A stretch of DNA of 12,637 bases. It comes from Deinococcus planocerae (GTDB lineage Bacteria; Deinococcota; Deinococci; Deinococcales; Deinococcaceae). Under the pieces are notes generated by a model. That model had not been told where the DNA came from. It was given only the letters and a program-made list of their open reading frames with translations, and did not search any database. The stretch spans positions 1 to 12,637 of the forward strand of contig NZ_PNOR01000063.1 in assembly GCF_002869765.1 (NCBI RefSeq), read 5' to 3'. Both the position numbers and the translations under genes were made by a program. Below, one piece after another: positions 12,532-12,637 of the stretch. The stretch's first letter is position 1, and every line of letters starts with the position of its first letter.

Positions 12532-12637
12532 ATGACCCTGAACACCGACCGCCTGTCGCACCGCCTGTCCTGGCCCGGCATCTTCGCCGGGCTGGTGCTC
12601 GGCTTCGTCACCACCCTGACCATCCTCGCCCTGGGCT
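12532..12637 (+). CDS. Putative membrane protein, N-terminal 35 codons, runs off right edge
   Basis: AAGGAG lies 6 nt before ATG 12532. The visible part reads [20 protein letters not shown] followed by [15 protein letters not shown], a polar start and one hydrophobic helix beginning near residue 17. The motif with Ser-Trp just before a Gly-rich hydrophobic helix resembles bacterial membrane proteins of the PhnA-like/TIGR04086-like kind, but the fragment is too short to assign. It is on the same strand as the uspA-like gene, 87 bp downstream, and may belong to the same stress-related cluster. Confidence 0.7.
   Translation, partial: MTLNTDRLSHRLSWPGIFAGLVLGFVTTLTILALG

Overview
The window is GC-rich bacterial DNA, most likely from Deinococcus. 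This is inferred from an Anabaena-sensory-rhodopsin (ASR)-type rhodopsin next to a tandem universal-stress protein, an IrrE-type HTH/zinc-peptidase, and start codons lying 8-9 nt behind TANNNT boxes (a leaderless style common in Deinococcus). No rRNA, tRNA or CRISPR array was seen. The density of insertion-sequence debris and orphan recombinase genes fits a plasmid or an accessory island.

Layout. (1) 1-1860 is a stack of insertion-sequence remains read leftward: the 5' end of an IS5-family (IS427-like) element running off the left edge, which interrupts an IS1182-family transposase, which abuts a 5'-truncated IS110-family transposase. (2) 1861-3482 holds an unrecognised gene with an in-frame amber codon and an apparently intact tyrosine recombinase, both leftward. 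(3) 3581-4722 is a leftward trio: a small Xre/controller-type HTH gene and two unrecognised genes. (4) Divergent from it, 4790-5392 encodes a degenerate JAB/MPN-like protein, followed by an ASCH-domain gene (5485-5916). (5) 5981-9799 is the centrepiece: four genes chained by 4-nt start/stop overlaps behind one well-formed promoter. They encode an unknown 212-aa protein, a QueC-like PP-loop enzyme, an HTH plus ImmA/IrrE zinc-peptidase, and a PIN-domain nuclease. (6) 9780-10340 is a decayed phospholipase-D-type gene. (7) 10341-12637 carries a leader with a strong hairpin terminator, a 47-aa one-helix membrane peptide overlapping the rhodopsin gene, the ASR-type rhodopsin, a tandem UspA protein, and the first 35 codons of a membrane protein.

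How the genes may work together. QueC-like proteins outside queuosine synthesis are known from anti-phage contexts (Qat, type IV CBASS), and HTH-ImmA/IrrE proteins next to PIN nucleases resemble toxin-antitoxin or protease-released effector pairs. Their co-translation suggests one immune or stress-response unit in which the QueC-like enzyme modifies a target, the peptidase/repressor senses a signal, and the PIN nuclease is the effector. This is inference from domain content and gene overlap. The rhodopsin-UspA segment looks like a separate light/stress-response module.
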